Numbered from the stretch's first letter, positions 17,277 to 26,984 are shown. The stretch: 59,876 nucleotides of DNA from Colivivens sp963594655 (GCA_963594655.1 CAVBFD010000009.1:1-59876); one strand, 5' to 3'. Numbers and translations: made by a program. The notes: a model not told the origin generated them from the letters alone.

Positions 17277-18091
17277 GGCATCCTCCTCACGTCAATCTTC
17301 TCACTCAGGAATGTGGACGCGTTCCCGCTGAACCGTTCGGGTGATTCCGACGTGAAGTAGCGGCACGTGCCTCCCTTTGTAATCCGCGCTTCCATGTCCG
17401 TATGACGGTGAAGGTAGTCTTTCAGACTCTGTGCCACATAATGGCCCTGGGTCAGAATCTCGATATTTGCCGGACAGTAGCGTCTTATCTTGTCCAACAG
17501 CAACGGATAATGGGTACAGCCAAGTATCACCGTGTCGATGAGTGGGTCGAGGGTGAGCAGTGTGTCGATACGTTCCTTCACGAAATAATCGGCGCTCGGC
17601 TTGTCGTATTCACCGTTTTCCACCAACGGCACCCACATAGGACAGGCAAGTCCCGTGACCCTACACCCAGGGAAGATTTTCCTTATCTCTATGTCGTACG
17701 ATTCCGATTTGACCGTCCCTTCCGTAGCCAGTACCCCGATATGTCCGTTCCTTGTAATCTTGCCCACGACCTCTGCCGTAGGTCTTATCACACCCAGTAC
17801 CCTCCTGTCGGGATCATGGCCAGGCAGATATACCTGCTGGATGGTGCGCAGGGCCTTTGCCGATGCGGTATTGCATCCGAGGATGATGAGCGGACACCCC
17901 ATGTCGAAGAGTTTCCGCACCGCCTCCAGCGTATACTCGTATACCACGTCAAACGACCGGATGCCGTAGGGTGCGCGGGCGTTGTCCCCGAAATAGACAT
18001 AATCGTACCCGGGCATCAGCTGTCTGATACCTTCCAGTATGGTCAGTCCCCCATACCCGGAGTCGAATACAGCGATGGGTCCGCAGTTCAT
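17273..18091 (-). CDS. murI: Glutamate racemase
   Basis: A 272-residue cytoplasmic enzyme that makes D-glutamate for peptidoglycan. The opening AVFDSGYGGLTIL carries the catalytic Asp-Ser, and the two acid/base Cys are at 73 (LGCNTASAKAL) and 192 (LGCTHYPLL). Length is usual. It overlaps both neighbours by 4 nt (ompH upstream, CPBP downstream), a sign of translational coupling. Confidence 0.95.
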   Translation of the reverse strand: MNCGPIAVFDSGYGGLTILEGIRQLMPGYDYVYFGDNARAPYGIRSFDVVYEYTLEAVRKLFDMGCPLIILGCNTASAKALRTIQQVYLPGHDPDRRVLGVIRPTAEVVGKITRNGHIGVLATEGTVKSESYDIEIRKIFPGCRVTGLACPMWVPLVENGEYDKPSADYFVKERIDTLLTLDPLIDTVILGCTHYPLLLDKIRRYCPANIEILTQGHYVAQSLKDYLHRHTDMEARITKGGTCRYFTSESPERFSGNASTFLSEKIDVRRMP

Positions 18092-18687
18092 TTCGTCACC
18101 TCCGCAATCACGTCGGCTGTGATGTCCTCTCCCAGTTCACCGTTGATGAAAGGGTATGAATTGTTGTCTGTGTTGAGTATGTAGGCGTAGCCGCGCTGCG
18201 AGCCGATCCGCGCGAGTACCTCCTTCAACTTCTGGTTTATGGGCATCATAAGTTCAGACTCCGCCTGTTCCAACAGCCGTTTGGCTTGCTCCTTGAACTC
18301 CAGTCCCTGTTCGAGCAGTTGCTGCAGTTCCTTCTGTCGTTTCAGCAGGATGTTGTCGGGGAAATCCTTCTGTCCGTCCACATATTCGGCATACTGCCGG
18401 CTGAACTCTTTCTCCGACCGTGCCAGTTCGTCGGCATACTGTTTCTTCAGTACCTTCAGTTTTTCCTGTGCCTTTCCATACTCTGGCATGGATCGCAGGG
18501 CCTCGTTGTAGCTGAGATAGCCGAAGCGGCTCACTATCACCATAGTTCCGTTATGACCTACAGTCTCCTGCTTCATATCCTCTGTTCCTGCTACTGCCTC
18601 TACAGTGTCCGTCTGGGCGCACACATTGACGGATGCCGCCAGCATCAGTCCCAATGCCACGAGTCCTTTCAGTTTGTTCCTGTCCAT
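18088..18687 (-). CDS. ompH: OmpH/Skp-like periplasmic chaperone
   Basis: A 199-residue OmpH-family protein with signal peptide (about 1-24, NVCA). A 25-residue spacer precedes the short beta strand RFGYLSYNEALRSMPEY, then a long charged coiled coil (about 75-155, EKLKVLKKQYADELARSEKEFSRQY...) forms the chaperone arms, and the final strand AYILNTDNNSYPFINGE closes the core. In Bacteroidetes it shields unfolded outer-membrane proteins. The start is 3 nt from the deoC stop. The linker before the core is longer than in E. coli Skp. Confidence 0.85.
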   Translation of the reverse strand: MDRNKLKGLVALGLMLAASVNVCAQTDTVEAVAGTEDMKQETVGHNGTMVIVSRFGYLSYNEALRSMPEYGKAQEKLKVLKKQYADELARSEKEFSRQYAEYVDGQKDFPDNILLKRQKELQQLLEQGLEFKEQAKRLLEQAESELMMPINQKLKEVLARIGSQRGYAYILNTDNNSYPFINGELGEDITADVIAEVTK

Positions 18688-18690
18688 AGA

Positions 18691-19626
18691 TTAAAAGAAT
18701 TTTATTTGTTCACCGATAATGTCGCTCAACAGTTTGTTGGCACAGCTGCTGGTGCCGAGACGAAAGAGGTCGTTGTTGATCCATTTCTCTCCCAACACCT
18801 CCTTCACGATAGTGTAGTAGACCAGTGTGTCGTCCACCGTCTTCATTCCCCCTGCCGGCTTGAATCCAATCTGTATCCCTGTCTCCTCGTAGTACTCCTT
18901 AATGGCTTGGCACATGACATAGGCAGCCTCCGGTGTCGCAGCCGGTTCCAGTTTGCCTGTAGAGGTCTTTATGTAGTCCGCCCCAGCGTACATGGCGAGG
19001 ATGGCCGCTTTCTTGATATTGGCCGCGGTCTTCAGACATCCTGTTTCGAGTATCACCTTCAACTTGCGTTCACCGCACACCGCCTTCAGTTCGGCGATTT
19101 CATCGGCAACGGTCTCGTAGTCCCCTGCCAGGAACTTACCGACGGACTGCACGATATCTATTTCCGTAGCTCCGTCATGCAGTGCCAGTGCCGTCTCTGC
19201 CACCTTCACCTCCATGAACGTCTGTGATGACGGGAAACAGGCGGAGACACATGCGATTCCGATGTTTTCGTTCTCTAGCATGTCGTGGCAGATGGAGGCG
19301 AAGCAGGGGTAGACACACACCGTAGCCACATGCCCGAGTTCGGGGTAGGTGTCATCGAACTTGTTGACTCTCTCGATGAAGCGCATCACACTGTCCTCAC
19401 TGTCCTCGGTCTTCAGTGTCGTCAGTTCCACGCTGTTGAGCAGGAATTTCTTCACTTCCAGGGTGTCGTTCTCCCTGAGTCGCTTGTCGAGCAGTGCGGT
19501 AACCTCGTTCTTTACCTTCGTGTCGTCCAACTCGAAGTCATACTTGTTGAAAGCCTGTGCCACCTTACTGTCCGTGGTCTCACTCTGGTGCGGACGTCCG
19601 TCCGGATAATTTATCTCCATAGTCAT
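18691..19626 (-). CDS. deoC: Deoxyribose-phosphate aldolase
   Basis: A 311-residue class I aldolase that splits 2-deoxyribose-5-phosphate into glyceraldehyde-3-phosphate and acetaldehyde. The Schiff-base lysine is in DYIKTSTGK, and a second conserved Lys/Gly-Gly region is in IGFKPAGGMKTVDD. TIM-barrel strands include VCVYPCF and EIDIVQSVG. It is longer at the N-terminus than the 250-residue form, as in the long DeoC group. It overlaps the dtd stop by 4 nt and gives a nucleoside salvage theme with apt. Confidence 0.93.
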   Translation of the reverse strand: MTMEINYPDGRPHQSETTDSKVAQAFNKYDFELDDTKVKNEVTALLDKRLRENDTLEVKKFLLNSVELTTLKTEDSEDSVMRFIERVNKFDDTYPELGHVATVCVYPCFASICHDMLENENIGIACVSACFPSSQTFMEVKVAETALALHDGATEIDIVQSVGKFLAGDYETVADEIAELKAVCGERKLKVILETGCLKTAANIKKAAILAMYAGADYIKTSTGKLEPAATPEAAYVMCQAIKEYYEETGIQIGFKPAGGMKTVDDTLVYYTIVKEVLGEKWINNDLFRLGTSSCANKLLSDIIGEQIKFF

Positions 19627-20075
19627 TCTTTGTTTTTAGTGTCCATACAAATAGTCACGGGACCGTCGTTGATCAGCGCCACCTTCATGTCCGCACCGAA
19701 CTCACCGGTCTTGACTTCCTTATGCAGGTCCGCCGTCACCTGTCTGCAGAACTGTTCATACAGTGGTATGGTCTTCTCGTGACTGCCGGCTCTAAGGTAA
19801 CTCGGGCGGTTTCCTTTCTTGTAGGATGCCCAGAGGGTAAACTGACTGACGACAAGGATGTCGCCGTCCACGTCGATGACCGACCGGTTCATGACCCCGT
19901 TGTCATCGTCAAACACCCTGAGGTTGACAATCTTGCGGCTCAGCCACACTATATCCTCCTCCGTGTCGGCTTCCTCACATCCCACCAGCACCAGATAACC
20001 CTTGCCGATTTCTGACTTCACCTTGCCGTCTATGGTCACCGAAGCCTCACTAACCCGTTGTATTACAGCTCTCAT
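19623..20075 (-). CDS. dtd: D-aminoacyl-tRNA deacylase
   Basis: A 150-residue DTD that removes D-amino acids wrongly loaded on tRNA. It starts with MRAVIQRVSEASVTIDG, has the conserved SQFTLWASYKKGNRPSY segment, and ends with the Gly-cisPro type motif region NDGPVTICMDT. Length matches the family. It follows uvrC by 11 nt and overlaps deoC by 4 nt. Confidence 0.95.
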   Translation of the reverse strand: MRAVIQRVSEASVTIDGKVKSEIGKGYLVLVGCEEADTEEDIVWLSRKIVNLRVFDDDNGVMNRSVIDVDGDILVVSQFTLWASYKKGNRPSYLRAGSHEKTIPLYEQFCRQVTADLHKEVKTGEFGADMKVALINDGPVTICMDTKNKE

Positions 20076-20086
20076 TTCTTTCTTTT

Positions 20087-21904
20087 CTATCCTATCGTTT
20101 CCTTTATTGTCCTTGCCTTGGCTTTTCCCACTACCTTGGCGATGTCCTCCTCACTGGCTTCCCGGATGCGCTTGACACTCTTGAAGTGTCTCAGCAGTTC
20201 CGTCTTTGTCACCTTACCGATACCTTTCACACTGTCCAGTTCGGAGGCTGTCTGGTGTTTCGACCGTTTGTCGCGGTGGAACTGTATGGCGTACCTGTGT
20301 ACCTCGTCCTGAATCCTTGTGAGGAACTGAAACAGCGCGCTCTTCACGTCCACACCCACTGTGACTGTCTGTCCGTTCTGGAAGGTCAGCAGTTCCGATG
20401 TCCTGTGGTGTCCGTCCTTGGCGAGTCCGGCGATGGGGATGTCGAGGTGCAGTTGTTCCTCCACCACCTGTCTTATCACCTCCATCTGTCCCTTGCCGCC
20501 GTCGGCGATGATCAGTCCCGGCAGTTCGCCTCCCTCGTCAACCACACGCCTGTACCGCCTGTACACCACCTCTGCCATCGACGCATAGTCGTCAGGCCCT
20601 TCCACTGTCTTTATGATGTACTTACGGTATTCCGACTTCGCCGGTTTGGCTTTCCTGAACACCACACACCCTGCCACAGCGTCAGACCCCTGTATGTTGG
20701 AGTTGTCGAAGCACTCGATGTGCAGTGGCAGATGTCCGAGTTTCAGCTTGTCCTGCAGTTCCCTCAGCAGGTTGGTCGTCCGTTGCTCGGGGTTGAGCCG
20801 TTCCGCCTGCTTCGCCTTGTCGAACCGGTACTGCCTCACGTTGGCGAGAGACAGTTCCAACAGATGTTTCTTGTCGCCCCGTTGGGGAACGGTCACTGTC
20901 ACGTCCTTCAGTTCCGTCTCTATGGGGAACGGCACTATAATCTCCCTGGAGTCGCTTCCGTACCGTTGCCTCATCTCCACTATGCCGAGTGCCAACAGTT
21001 CCTTAGGGTCTTCGTCAATCCGCTTGGCGTATTCGAAGGTGAACGCCTGGTTGATGCACCCACTGGAGACATGCAGGTAATTGATGAACGCCGACTTGTC
21101 GTCATCGGCAATGGAGAACACATCGATGTTATGGTCGTGCTGCGCTATCACCTCACTCTTCTCGCAGAACTCCAGCGCGAGGTCGTACTTCCGCTTTACC
21201 TCCATAGCCTCCTCGAAGCGCATCTGGTCCGACAGGTCCTGCATCTTCTCACGCAGTGTGTCGCATACCGCCCTCGTGTTGCCTTTCAGGATTTCCCTCA
21301 CGTCATTCACGCTCTCCATGTAGTCGTCCCTGCTCTGCAGTCCGGCACATGGTGCCTTGCAGTTCTTTATGTGGTATTCGAGGCAGGTCTTCCACTTGCC
21401 TTCCCTCACTCCGCTCACCGTCATCGCAGTCCTGCATTTCCTCAGCGGATAGATGCGGTTTATCAGTTCCAGCATGTTGTTGAGTGTCGCCTGATGACTG
21501 AACGGTCCATAGTACGTTCCTGCCCCAGGTATTATCTTCCGGGTCTTGAACACCCGAGGGAACTCCTCGTTGCTCACGCAGACCGATGGGTAGGTCTTGT
21601 CGTCCTTCAGCAGGATATTATACCTCGGCTTGTATTTCTTTATCAGGTTGTTCTCCAACAGCAGCGCGTCCTCGTCCGTGGGAACCACCACATATTTGAT
21701 GTCCTGTATCTTACTGACCAGAATCTGTGTCTTTCTGGAGTTTGTCGTCCCGTGGAAGTACGAGCTGACCCTCCGTTTCAGGTTCTTGGCCTTGCCTACA
21801 TAAATCACCGTGCCGTCACCGTCGAGGTACTGGTAGCATCCCGGTTCCTCGGGGAGCGCCGAGACGATAGTCCTCAGCCGTGTCAGTCGCAGGTCATCCT
21901 TCAT
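20087..21904 (-). CDS. uvrC: Excinuclease ABC subunit C
   Basis: A 605-residue nucleotide-excision repair nuclease. Domains in order: GIY-YIG nuclease (about 13-95; GCYQYLDGDGTVIYVGKAKNLKRR), Cys-rich region with CLEYHIKNCKAPC near 170, UVR helix-turn (about 205-240), RNase H-like nuclease (about 370-520; IECFDNSNIQG and IADGGKGQM with acidic residues) and helix-hairpin-helix pair at the end (DSVKGIGKVTKTELLRHF). Complete and of normal length. It lies 23 nt after apt. Confidence 0.97.
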   Translation of the reverse strand: MKDDLRLTRLRTIVSALPEEPGCYQYLDGDGTVIYVGKAKNLKRRVSSYFHGTTNSRKTQILVSKIQDIKYVVVPTDEDALLLENNLIKKYKPRYNILLKDDKTYPSVCVSNEEFPRVFKTRKIIPGAGTYYGPFSHQATLNNMLELINRIYPLRKCRTAMTVSGVREGKWKTCLEYHIKNCKAPCAGLQSRDDYMESVNDVREILKGNTRAVCDTLREKMQDLSDQMRFEEAMEVKRKYDLALEFCEKSEVIAQHDHNIDVFSIADDDKSAFINYLHVSSGCINQAFTFEYAKRIDEDPKELLALGIVEMRQRYGSDSREIIVPFPIETELKDVTVTVPQRGDKKHLLELSLANVRQYRFDKAKQAERLNPEQRTTNLLRELQDKLKLGHLPLHIECFDNSNIQGSDAVAGCVVFRKAKPAKSEYRKYIIKTVEGPDDYASMAEVVYRRYRRVVDEGGELPGLIIADGGKGQMEVIRQVVEEQLHLDIPIAGLAKDGHHRTSELLTFQNGQTVTVGVDVKSALFQFLTRIQDEVHRYAIQFHRDKRSKHQTASELDSVKGIGKVTKTELLRHFKSVKRIREASEEDIAKVVGKAKARTIKETIG

Positions 21905-21927
21905 CGTGGAGTGTACGGAGTTCTGTC

Positions 21928-22458
21928 TTATACCTTTATAAGTGTACTTATCTCGATACCGTCACCGAGGAACTCGCGTCCGTGCAGTCCCTCGTCCCTA
22001 ATCTCGATGATGAAGTTCATGTAGCACTTCTTGGGATTAAACTTCCTGACGAGATCCCATGCCGCCTTTATCGTGCCTCCTGTAGCCAGCAGGTCGTCAT
22101 GCAGCAGCACCACATCGTCCCCGGTAATCGCGTCCTTGTGGATTTCTATGGTGTCCGTACCGTATTCCTTTTCGTAGGTCTGGCTGATGGTTTCCGCCGG
22201 CAGTTTGCCCGGTTTGCGGCACAGTGCCAGTCCCGCGTTCAACCGGCGCGCCAGAATGGCTCCCATGACGAAGCCACGTGACTCGATGCCCACCACCTTC
22301 GTGATGCCTTTGTCCTTATAGATTTCGTACAGTTCGTCTTCCATGATTTCCAAACATTTGGCATCCTTGAACAGGGTGGTCACATCACGGAACAGGATTC
22401 CTTTCTGTGGGAAGTCGGGAATCGCGCGCAGGTGGTCCATCAGATACTGGTTGTTCAT
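21928..22458 (-). CDS. apt: Adenine phosphoribosyltransferase
   Basis: About 176 residues. It salvages adenine with PRPP to AMP. The PRPP loop is VVLLHDDLLATGGTIKAA, and the N-terminal AIPDFPQKGILFRDVTTLF is diagnostic. The preferred start is MNNQYLMDHL, ten codons inside the longest frame (22488), because it matches the usual N-terminus. First gene of the apt-uvrC-dtd-deoC-ompH-murI-CPBP run. Confidence 0.95.
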   Translation of the reverse strand: MNNQYLMDHLRAIPDFPQKGILFRDVTTLFKDAKCLEIMEDELYEIYKDKGITKVVGIESRGFVMGAILARRLNAGLALCRKPGKLPAETISQTYEKEYGTDTIEIHKDAITGDDVVLLHDDLLATGGTIKAAWDLVRKFNPKKCYMNFIIEIRDEGLHGREFLGDGIEISTLIKV

Positions 22459-22586
22459 TTTCTTGTCTTCGTATGTTTTCCGCAGCACACAGGTAGTTTA
22501 CTGTCAAGTCACTGTCCGGCAGCGTTTCCACAACTGCCGTGCCGCCTTCGCTTCACCCCTTCCTGTCTCTGTGCTGCACCGACACA

Positions 22587-22647
22587 GGAGGGACGGTCTT
22601 CAACGGCATGACAAAGGTAGTCAAAAAACCGATACGACCGTCCTTCC
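22587..22647 (-). promoter_or_regulatory. apt promoter region inside a 12-bp inverted repeat
   Basis: TACCTTTG on the minus strand (22612-22619) is a -7 box about 150 nt before the apt start, so a long 5' leader is predicted. It lies in the loop between GGAGGGACGGTC and its near-complement (11 of 12 pairs; core 22591-22598 with 22636-22643). The same dyad is just beyond the tolC stop (22662) and contains a T6 run on the minus strand, so it could end the efflux transcript, regulate apt, or both. Confidence 0.4.
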
Positions 22648-22661
22648 GCGCGTAATATTTA

Positions 22662-23840
22662 TCACAGGGTGGTGGCTGTCAGTTCGGCAAACGCCTTCTG
22701 GTAAGCCCTTTCGGCATCCAGAGCCTTACTTGCCGCATCATAATAGAGGTTCATGCCTGTCAGATAGTCAAGCACGGAAATCCCGCCCTCGTCGAGCGCG
22801 GTCTTCAACAGTTGCCTGTTGTCCGCCTTTTCGAGTGCCGCCCTGTAGGTCTGCGCCACCGCTTTCAGTCCGGCTGTGCGCCGGAACCGTGTCTTCATGT
22901 CGCTGTACGCCGCTTTTGCCGCGTCGTCCTGTCTGGATTCGGCGGCGCGCAGGGCTGACTTGGACTGTCTCACCCGGTTCTTGTTGCTCCACAACGGAAC
23001 GGACATACCGAGGGTTATGCCCTGATAGCGTTCGCCGGCGGTGAACTCGCCCATATATCCCAAAGAGAAGGATGGAAGTCCCATGGTCTTGTTCAGGGTG
23101 AGCTGTTTCCTGCTCACCTCCGTCTCCTGCCTCACATAGGCGAGAGTGGGGTTGTACGTCTCCACCGTACTGTACCATTCGGTGAAATCGACAGGCATGT
23201 CAGCCCTCTCGTATTCGGTCACGCTGAAGTCTACGGTCTCCCCTCCGCACAGTCGGGTGAGTTGTTCCAGCAGCGCGTCCCTCTCGGTTCTCATCTGTAT
23301 GGACTCTCCTTCGAGTACGGAGAGGTTCAGCATCACGTTGTTGTACTCCAGTATGTTGCCCTCGCCGCCCTGTAGCCGTTTTTCCTGTCCGTCAGCGATT
23401 GCCCTGGCATGGTTGATCCGTATGTCGAGTTGTCCGATCAGCGCATTGTAATATATAAGGTCGATGCAGCACTGTTTGGCTTCGAGCAGTACGGCCATCC
23501 TGTCCGCCTTGTACTGCCATTCCACCAGTCCGTCCTTCTCCCGGGCCACCTTGCCCTTCAGTCCGGTTACAGTGGCGATGTCGAAACCTTGTGACACACT
23601 GGCGTCTTTCCGTTTGCCGATGGCGGACGGACCTCCCCAGAGGTAACTGAACTCAATCTCGGGGTCAGGCAGTGTCAGTCCGTCCCTGTTCTCCAGTTTC
23701 CGGGCTTCAGCCGTGTGGCGCAGGGTCTGCAGTGTAGTGTTGTTCCGTTCTACAGTCCTCAGCACATCGTCCACGGTCTGCTGCGCCCTTAGTTGCAGTG
23801 CGTATCCCACTGCCAGTAGTATGAATAAAGTCGTTCTCAT
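22662..23840 (-). CDS. TolC-family outer-membrane efflux protein (CzcC/CusC-like)
   Basis: A 392-residue outer-membrane factor. Signal peptide is about 1-19 (ALQLRAQQ), followed by two TolC-type helical repeats rich in coiled coil (VDDVLRTVERNNTTLQTLRHTAEARKLENRDG and ALRAAESRQDDAAKAAYSDM). It should form the exit channel for the RND pump. The start overlaps the pump stop by 4 nt. No lipobox is seen, unlike some CusC. Confidence 0.88.
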   Translation of the reverse strand: MRTTLFILLAVGYALQLRAQQTVDDVLRTVERNNTTLQTLRHTAEARKLENRDGLTLPDPEIEFSYLWGGPSAIGKRKDASVSQGFDIATVTGLKGKVAREKDGLVEWQYKADRMAVLLEAKQCCIDLIYYNALIGQLDIRINHARAIADGQEKRLQGGEGNILEYNNVMLNLSVLEGESIQMRTERDALLEQLTRLCGGETVDFSVTEYERADMPVDFTEWYSTVETYNPTLAYVRQETEVSRKQLTLNKTMGLPSFSLGYMGEFTAGERYQGITLGMSVPLWSNKNRVRQSKSALRAAESRQDDAAKAAYSDMKTRFRRTAGLKAVAQTYRAALEKADNRQLLKTALDEGGISVLDYLTGMNLYYDAASKALDAERAYQKAFAELTATTL

Positions 23841-26800
23841 AGTTTCATGTCTTTGTTGTCAGTAGGGCGGAAGGACTTCCGGGAAGACCTCTTTCCCACC
23901 CATAGGTACATTATAGGTATGATGAATCCGTTGAGGAAGGTGGAGGTCAACAGTCCCCCGAGAATCACCTTCGCCATCGGACTCTGTATCTCGTTGCCCG
24001 GGAGGTCACCGCCGATAACCAACGGTATGAGTGACAGGGCTGTAGTGAGAGCCGTCATAAGGATAGGGTTCAACCGGTCTGTAGATCCAATCATGACAGC
24101 CTCCTCCAGGGACAGTCCCTCTGTACGCAGGTCGTTGTAGCGGGCCACCAGCAGCATACCGTTGCGTGTGGCGATACCGAACAGCGAGATGAAACCGATG
24201 ATGGCGGGGATACTTATGACACCCCCGGTAAGCCATACGGCAATCACGCCTCCGATGAGAGCCAACGGCAGGTTGACCATGATGACCACAGATTGTGTCA
24301 CGTTGCGGAACTGATTGAACAGCAGGAGGAAGATGACGAGGATGGAGAAGACAGACGTGGCGATCAGGATGCGTGACGCGGCCTGTTCACTCTCGAACTG
24401 TCCGCCGTATTCCACGTGGTAGCCTTCCGGCAGGGTTATCTCCTTGTCCACAAGACGGCGGATGTCATCCACCACACCGTGCAGGTCACGTCCCGCGACA
24501 TTGGCGGAGACCACAATCTTGCGCGACACGTCCTCGCGGTTGATGACGTTGGGACCGGTGGCCGACACCACATCGGCGATATTGGCGAGAGGAATCTTCC
24601 TGCCACCGGCATCCACCGTCAGGTTCCGGATGCGGTCGATAGTGGAACGGCTTCCGTCATCCACCTTGACGGTCAAGTCGAACGACCGGTTGCCTTCGTA
24701 CACGAGGGATACTGTCTCCCCTGCCAGCATCACGTTCATTATCCCGGCAAATTCGGGTAGGGTGACCCCATACTTGGCGAGCATATCCCGCTTAGGCACT
24801 ATCTTCAGTTGCGGACGGTCCACCTGCTGCTCCACATTGAGGTCCTCCAGTCCCTCCACGTGACTGATGGTCTCTTTTATCTGGTTGCCTATCGAGTACA
24901 TGCGGTTGAGGTCGGTGCCGAACAGTTTGATTGCGATGTTGGCCCTTGTGCCTGACAGCATGGCGTCGATGCGGTGGGTGATGGGCGAACCCACCTCCAC
25001 GTTTATACCCGGCACTGCCTTCAGTTTTCCTCGTATCTCCGCCAACACCTCGTCCTTCGTACGGTCTTTAAGTGTGAACGGAGCTTCTATCTCCGAACTG
25101 TTCACTCCCAGCGCATGTTCGTCAAGCTCCGCCCGTCCGGTCTTGCGCCCCACAGTCTGTATCTCCGGCACGGACAGTAGAATCTCTTCCACCTTCGCCC
25201 CGGTCTTGTCCGACTCCTCCAGTGAGATGCCGGGCAGTGTACTGACGTTGATGGTGAACGAACCCTCGTTGAATGGCGGCAGGAAACTGCGTCCCAGACC
25301 AGAGAAGACGACCAGTGTAGCCACCAACAGTAGTCCTACCGCTGTCAGCACTGACTTGCGGTGGCGTATGGTCCAACCCAACAGCACCGCATATCCCTCC
25401 TTCATCTTACGGATCAGCAACGGTTCACTTTCCTGTTTTTTCCCCTCCTTTCCGTGACCCACGAGCAGGTAACTGCACAGCACCGGGGTCAGTGTAAGCG
25501 CCACTGCCGTTGAGGCACACAGGGCGGTGATGAAGGCTATGCCCAGTGGGGCGAGCAGTCGTCCTTCCATACCTGTAAGGAAGAAAAGCGGCACGAAACT
25601 GACGATGATGATGAGGGTGGAATTGAGGATGGGCATACGAACCTCCTTGGAAGCCTCGAAGATGACGGTCAACGGTTGTCGCCGTTCCGCAACAGGCAGG
25701 TTGCGGTTTTCCCGTAACCGTTTGAACACGTTCTCCACATCCACTATTGCGTCATCGACCAGCGACCCGATGGCAATTGCCATACCGCCCAGACTCATCG
25801 TGTTGATGGTCAGTCCCAGAACGTTGAGGGTGAGGACACAAACCACGAGCGACAGCGGTATGGTCACCAGTGATATGAGGGTGGTGCGCACGTTCATGAG
25901 GAAGAGGAAGAGTACGATGACAACGAAGAATCCTCCTTCGTAGAGCGATTTCTTCACGTTGTCTATCGAGTTGTTGATGAACCGCTCCTGCCTGTAGATG
26001 TCGGTGGACATGTTCACGTCCTGCGGCAGGTCGTTCCGCAGGTCGGCGAGTGCCTCGTCAATCTTGGCGGTCAGTGCAAGTGTGCTGGTGTTGGGTTGTT
26101 TGGTGACGGTTATCATCACCGCAGGTTTGCCGTTGTGGGAGGCGACACCTGTTTTCGGTGTGCGGTTGCCTACCTTCACCTCAGCGATGTCGGACAACAG
26201 GACGGGAACGTTGTCCACCGTCTTCACGGCAGCCTTACCGAGTTCCTCCACCTTGTCCGTGGCAAGTAGCCCACGAATGATATACTCGTTGCCGTATTCA
26301 TAGAGGACACCCCCAGAGGCATTGCGGTTCATGTTCACTACAGCGGCATACGCCTCGTTGAGTCCCACGCCGTAGTGCTTCATCCTGGCTGGGTTGAGCA
26401 GTATCTGGTACTCCTTGATGTCACCGCCCATGACGGTCACCTGGGCCACTCCGCCTGTAGCGAGCAGTCTCGGCCGTATCGTCCAGTCGGCAATCGTACG
26501 CAGGTCCTGCATGGAGGTGCTGTCTGCGGTCAGTGCCACGAACAGCAGTTCACCGAGGATGGACGACTGTGGTCCCAGAGTGGGGTTGCCGGCGCCGGGC
26601 GGCAGACCGTCCTTCACCGTGGCTATCTTCTCAGACACAATCTGTCGGGCGCGGTAGATGTCCGTACCCCAGTTGAACTCCACCCACACGATAGAGAAAC
26701 CGTCAGTCGAGGACGACCGTACCCTCCGCACGTCGGTAGCTCCGTTCACGGCGGTCTCCACCGGGAACGACACGAGCCGTTCCACCTCCTCGGCAGCCAT

Positions 26801-26965
26801 TCCCCTGGCCTCGGTCATCACCACTACCGTCGGTGCGTTGAGGTCGGGGAACACATCCACGTCCATGTCCCTAAGCGAGTAGAGTCCGGCAAGCATCAGC
26901 AGTACTGAAGCCACGAGGATGACAAGGCGGTTGGTGAGTGAGAATCTTATTATCCTGTTCAGCAT
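23837..26965 (-). CDS. Heavy-metal efflux RND pump (CusA/CzcA family)
   Basis: A 1042-residue inner-membrane proton-driven pump with the 12-helix RND plan: helix 1 at about 8-30, a large periplasmic loop, six helices, a second loop and six final helices. The HME-type features are the opening MLNRIIRFSLTNRLVILV, the N-terminal pore segment and the helix-4 acids in GSLVDDAIVDVENVFKRL. Exported ions are probably Zn, Co, Cd or Cu/Ag; the exact metal cannot be told. It sits between the adaptor (19-nt gap) and TolC gene (overlap), the complete CBA set. Confidence 0.93.
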   Translation of the reverse strand: MLNRIIRFSLTNRLVILVASVLLMLAGLYSLRDMDVDVFPDLNAPTVVVMTEARGMAAEEVERLVSFPVETAVNGATDVRRVRSSSTDGFSIVWVEFNWGTDIYRARQIVSEKIATVKDGLPPGAGNPTLGPQSSILGELLFVALTADSTSMQDLRTIADWTIRPRLLATGGVAQVTVMGGDIKEYQILLNPARMKHYGVGLNEAYAAVVNMNRNASGGVLYEYGNEYIIRGLLATDKVEELGKAAVKTVDNVPVLLSDIAEVKVGNRTPKTGVASHNGKPAVMITVTKQPNTSTLALTAKIDEALADLRNDLPQDVNMSTDIYRQERFINNSIDNVKKSLYEGGFFVVIVLFLFLMNVRTTLISLVTIPLSLVVCVLTLNVLGLTINTMSLGGMAIAIGSLVDDAIVDVENVFKRLRENRNLPVAERRQPLTVIFEASKEVRMPILNSTLIIIVSFVPLFFLTGMEGRLLAPLGIAFITALCASTAVALTLTPVLCSYLLVGHGKEGKKQESEPLLIRKMKEGYAVLLGWTIRHRKSVLTAVGLLLVATLVVFSGLGRSFLPPFNEGSFTINVSTLPGISLEESDKTGAKVEEILLSVPEIQTVGRKTGRAELDEHALGVNSSEIEAPFTLKDRTKDEVLAEIRGKLKAVPGINVEVGSPITHRIDAMLSGTRANIAIKLFGTDLNRMYSIGNQIKETISHVEGLEDLNVEQQVDRPQLKIVPKRDMLAKYGVTLPEFAGIMNVMLAGETVSLVYEGNRSFDLTVKVDDGSRSTIDRIRNLTVDAGGRKIPLANIADVVSATGPNVINREDVSRKIVVSANVAGRDLHGVVDDIRRLVDKEITLPEGYHVEYGGQFESEQAASRILIATSVFSILVIFLLLFNQFRNVTQSVVIMVNLPLALIGGVIAVWLTGGVISIPAIIGFISLFGIATRNGMLLVARYNDLRTEGLSLEEAVMIGSTDRLNPILMTALTTALSLIPLVIGGDLPGNEIQSPMAKVILGGLLTSTFLNGFIIPIMYLWVGKRSSRKSFRPTDNKDMKL

Positions 26966-26984
26966 AATCGTAGGTCTTTAGGGG

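Noticed and set aside
18286..19227. 313-codon frame on the plus strand
   Set aside because: Antisense to ompH and deoC; no family features.
20186..22024. 612-codon open frame on the plus strand
   Set aside because: Antisense to uvrC, whose protein motifs are clear; the frame has no recognisable domains and reflects codon bias.
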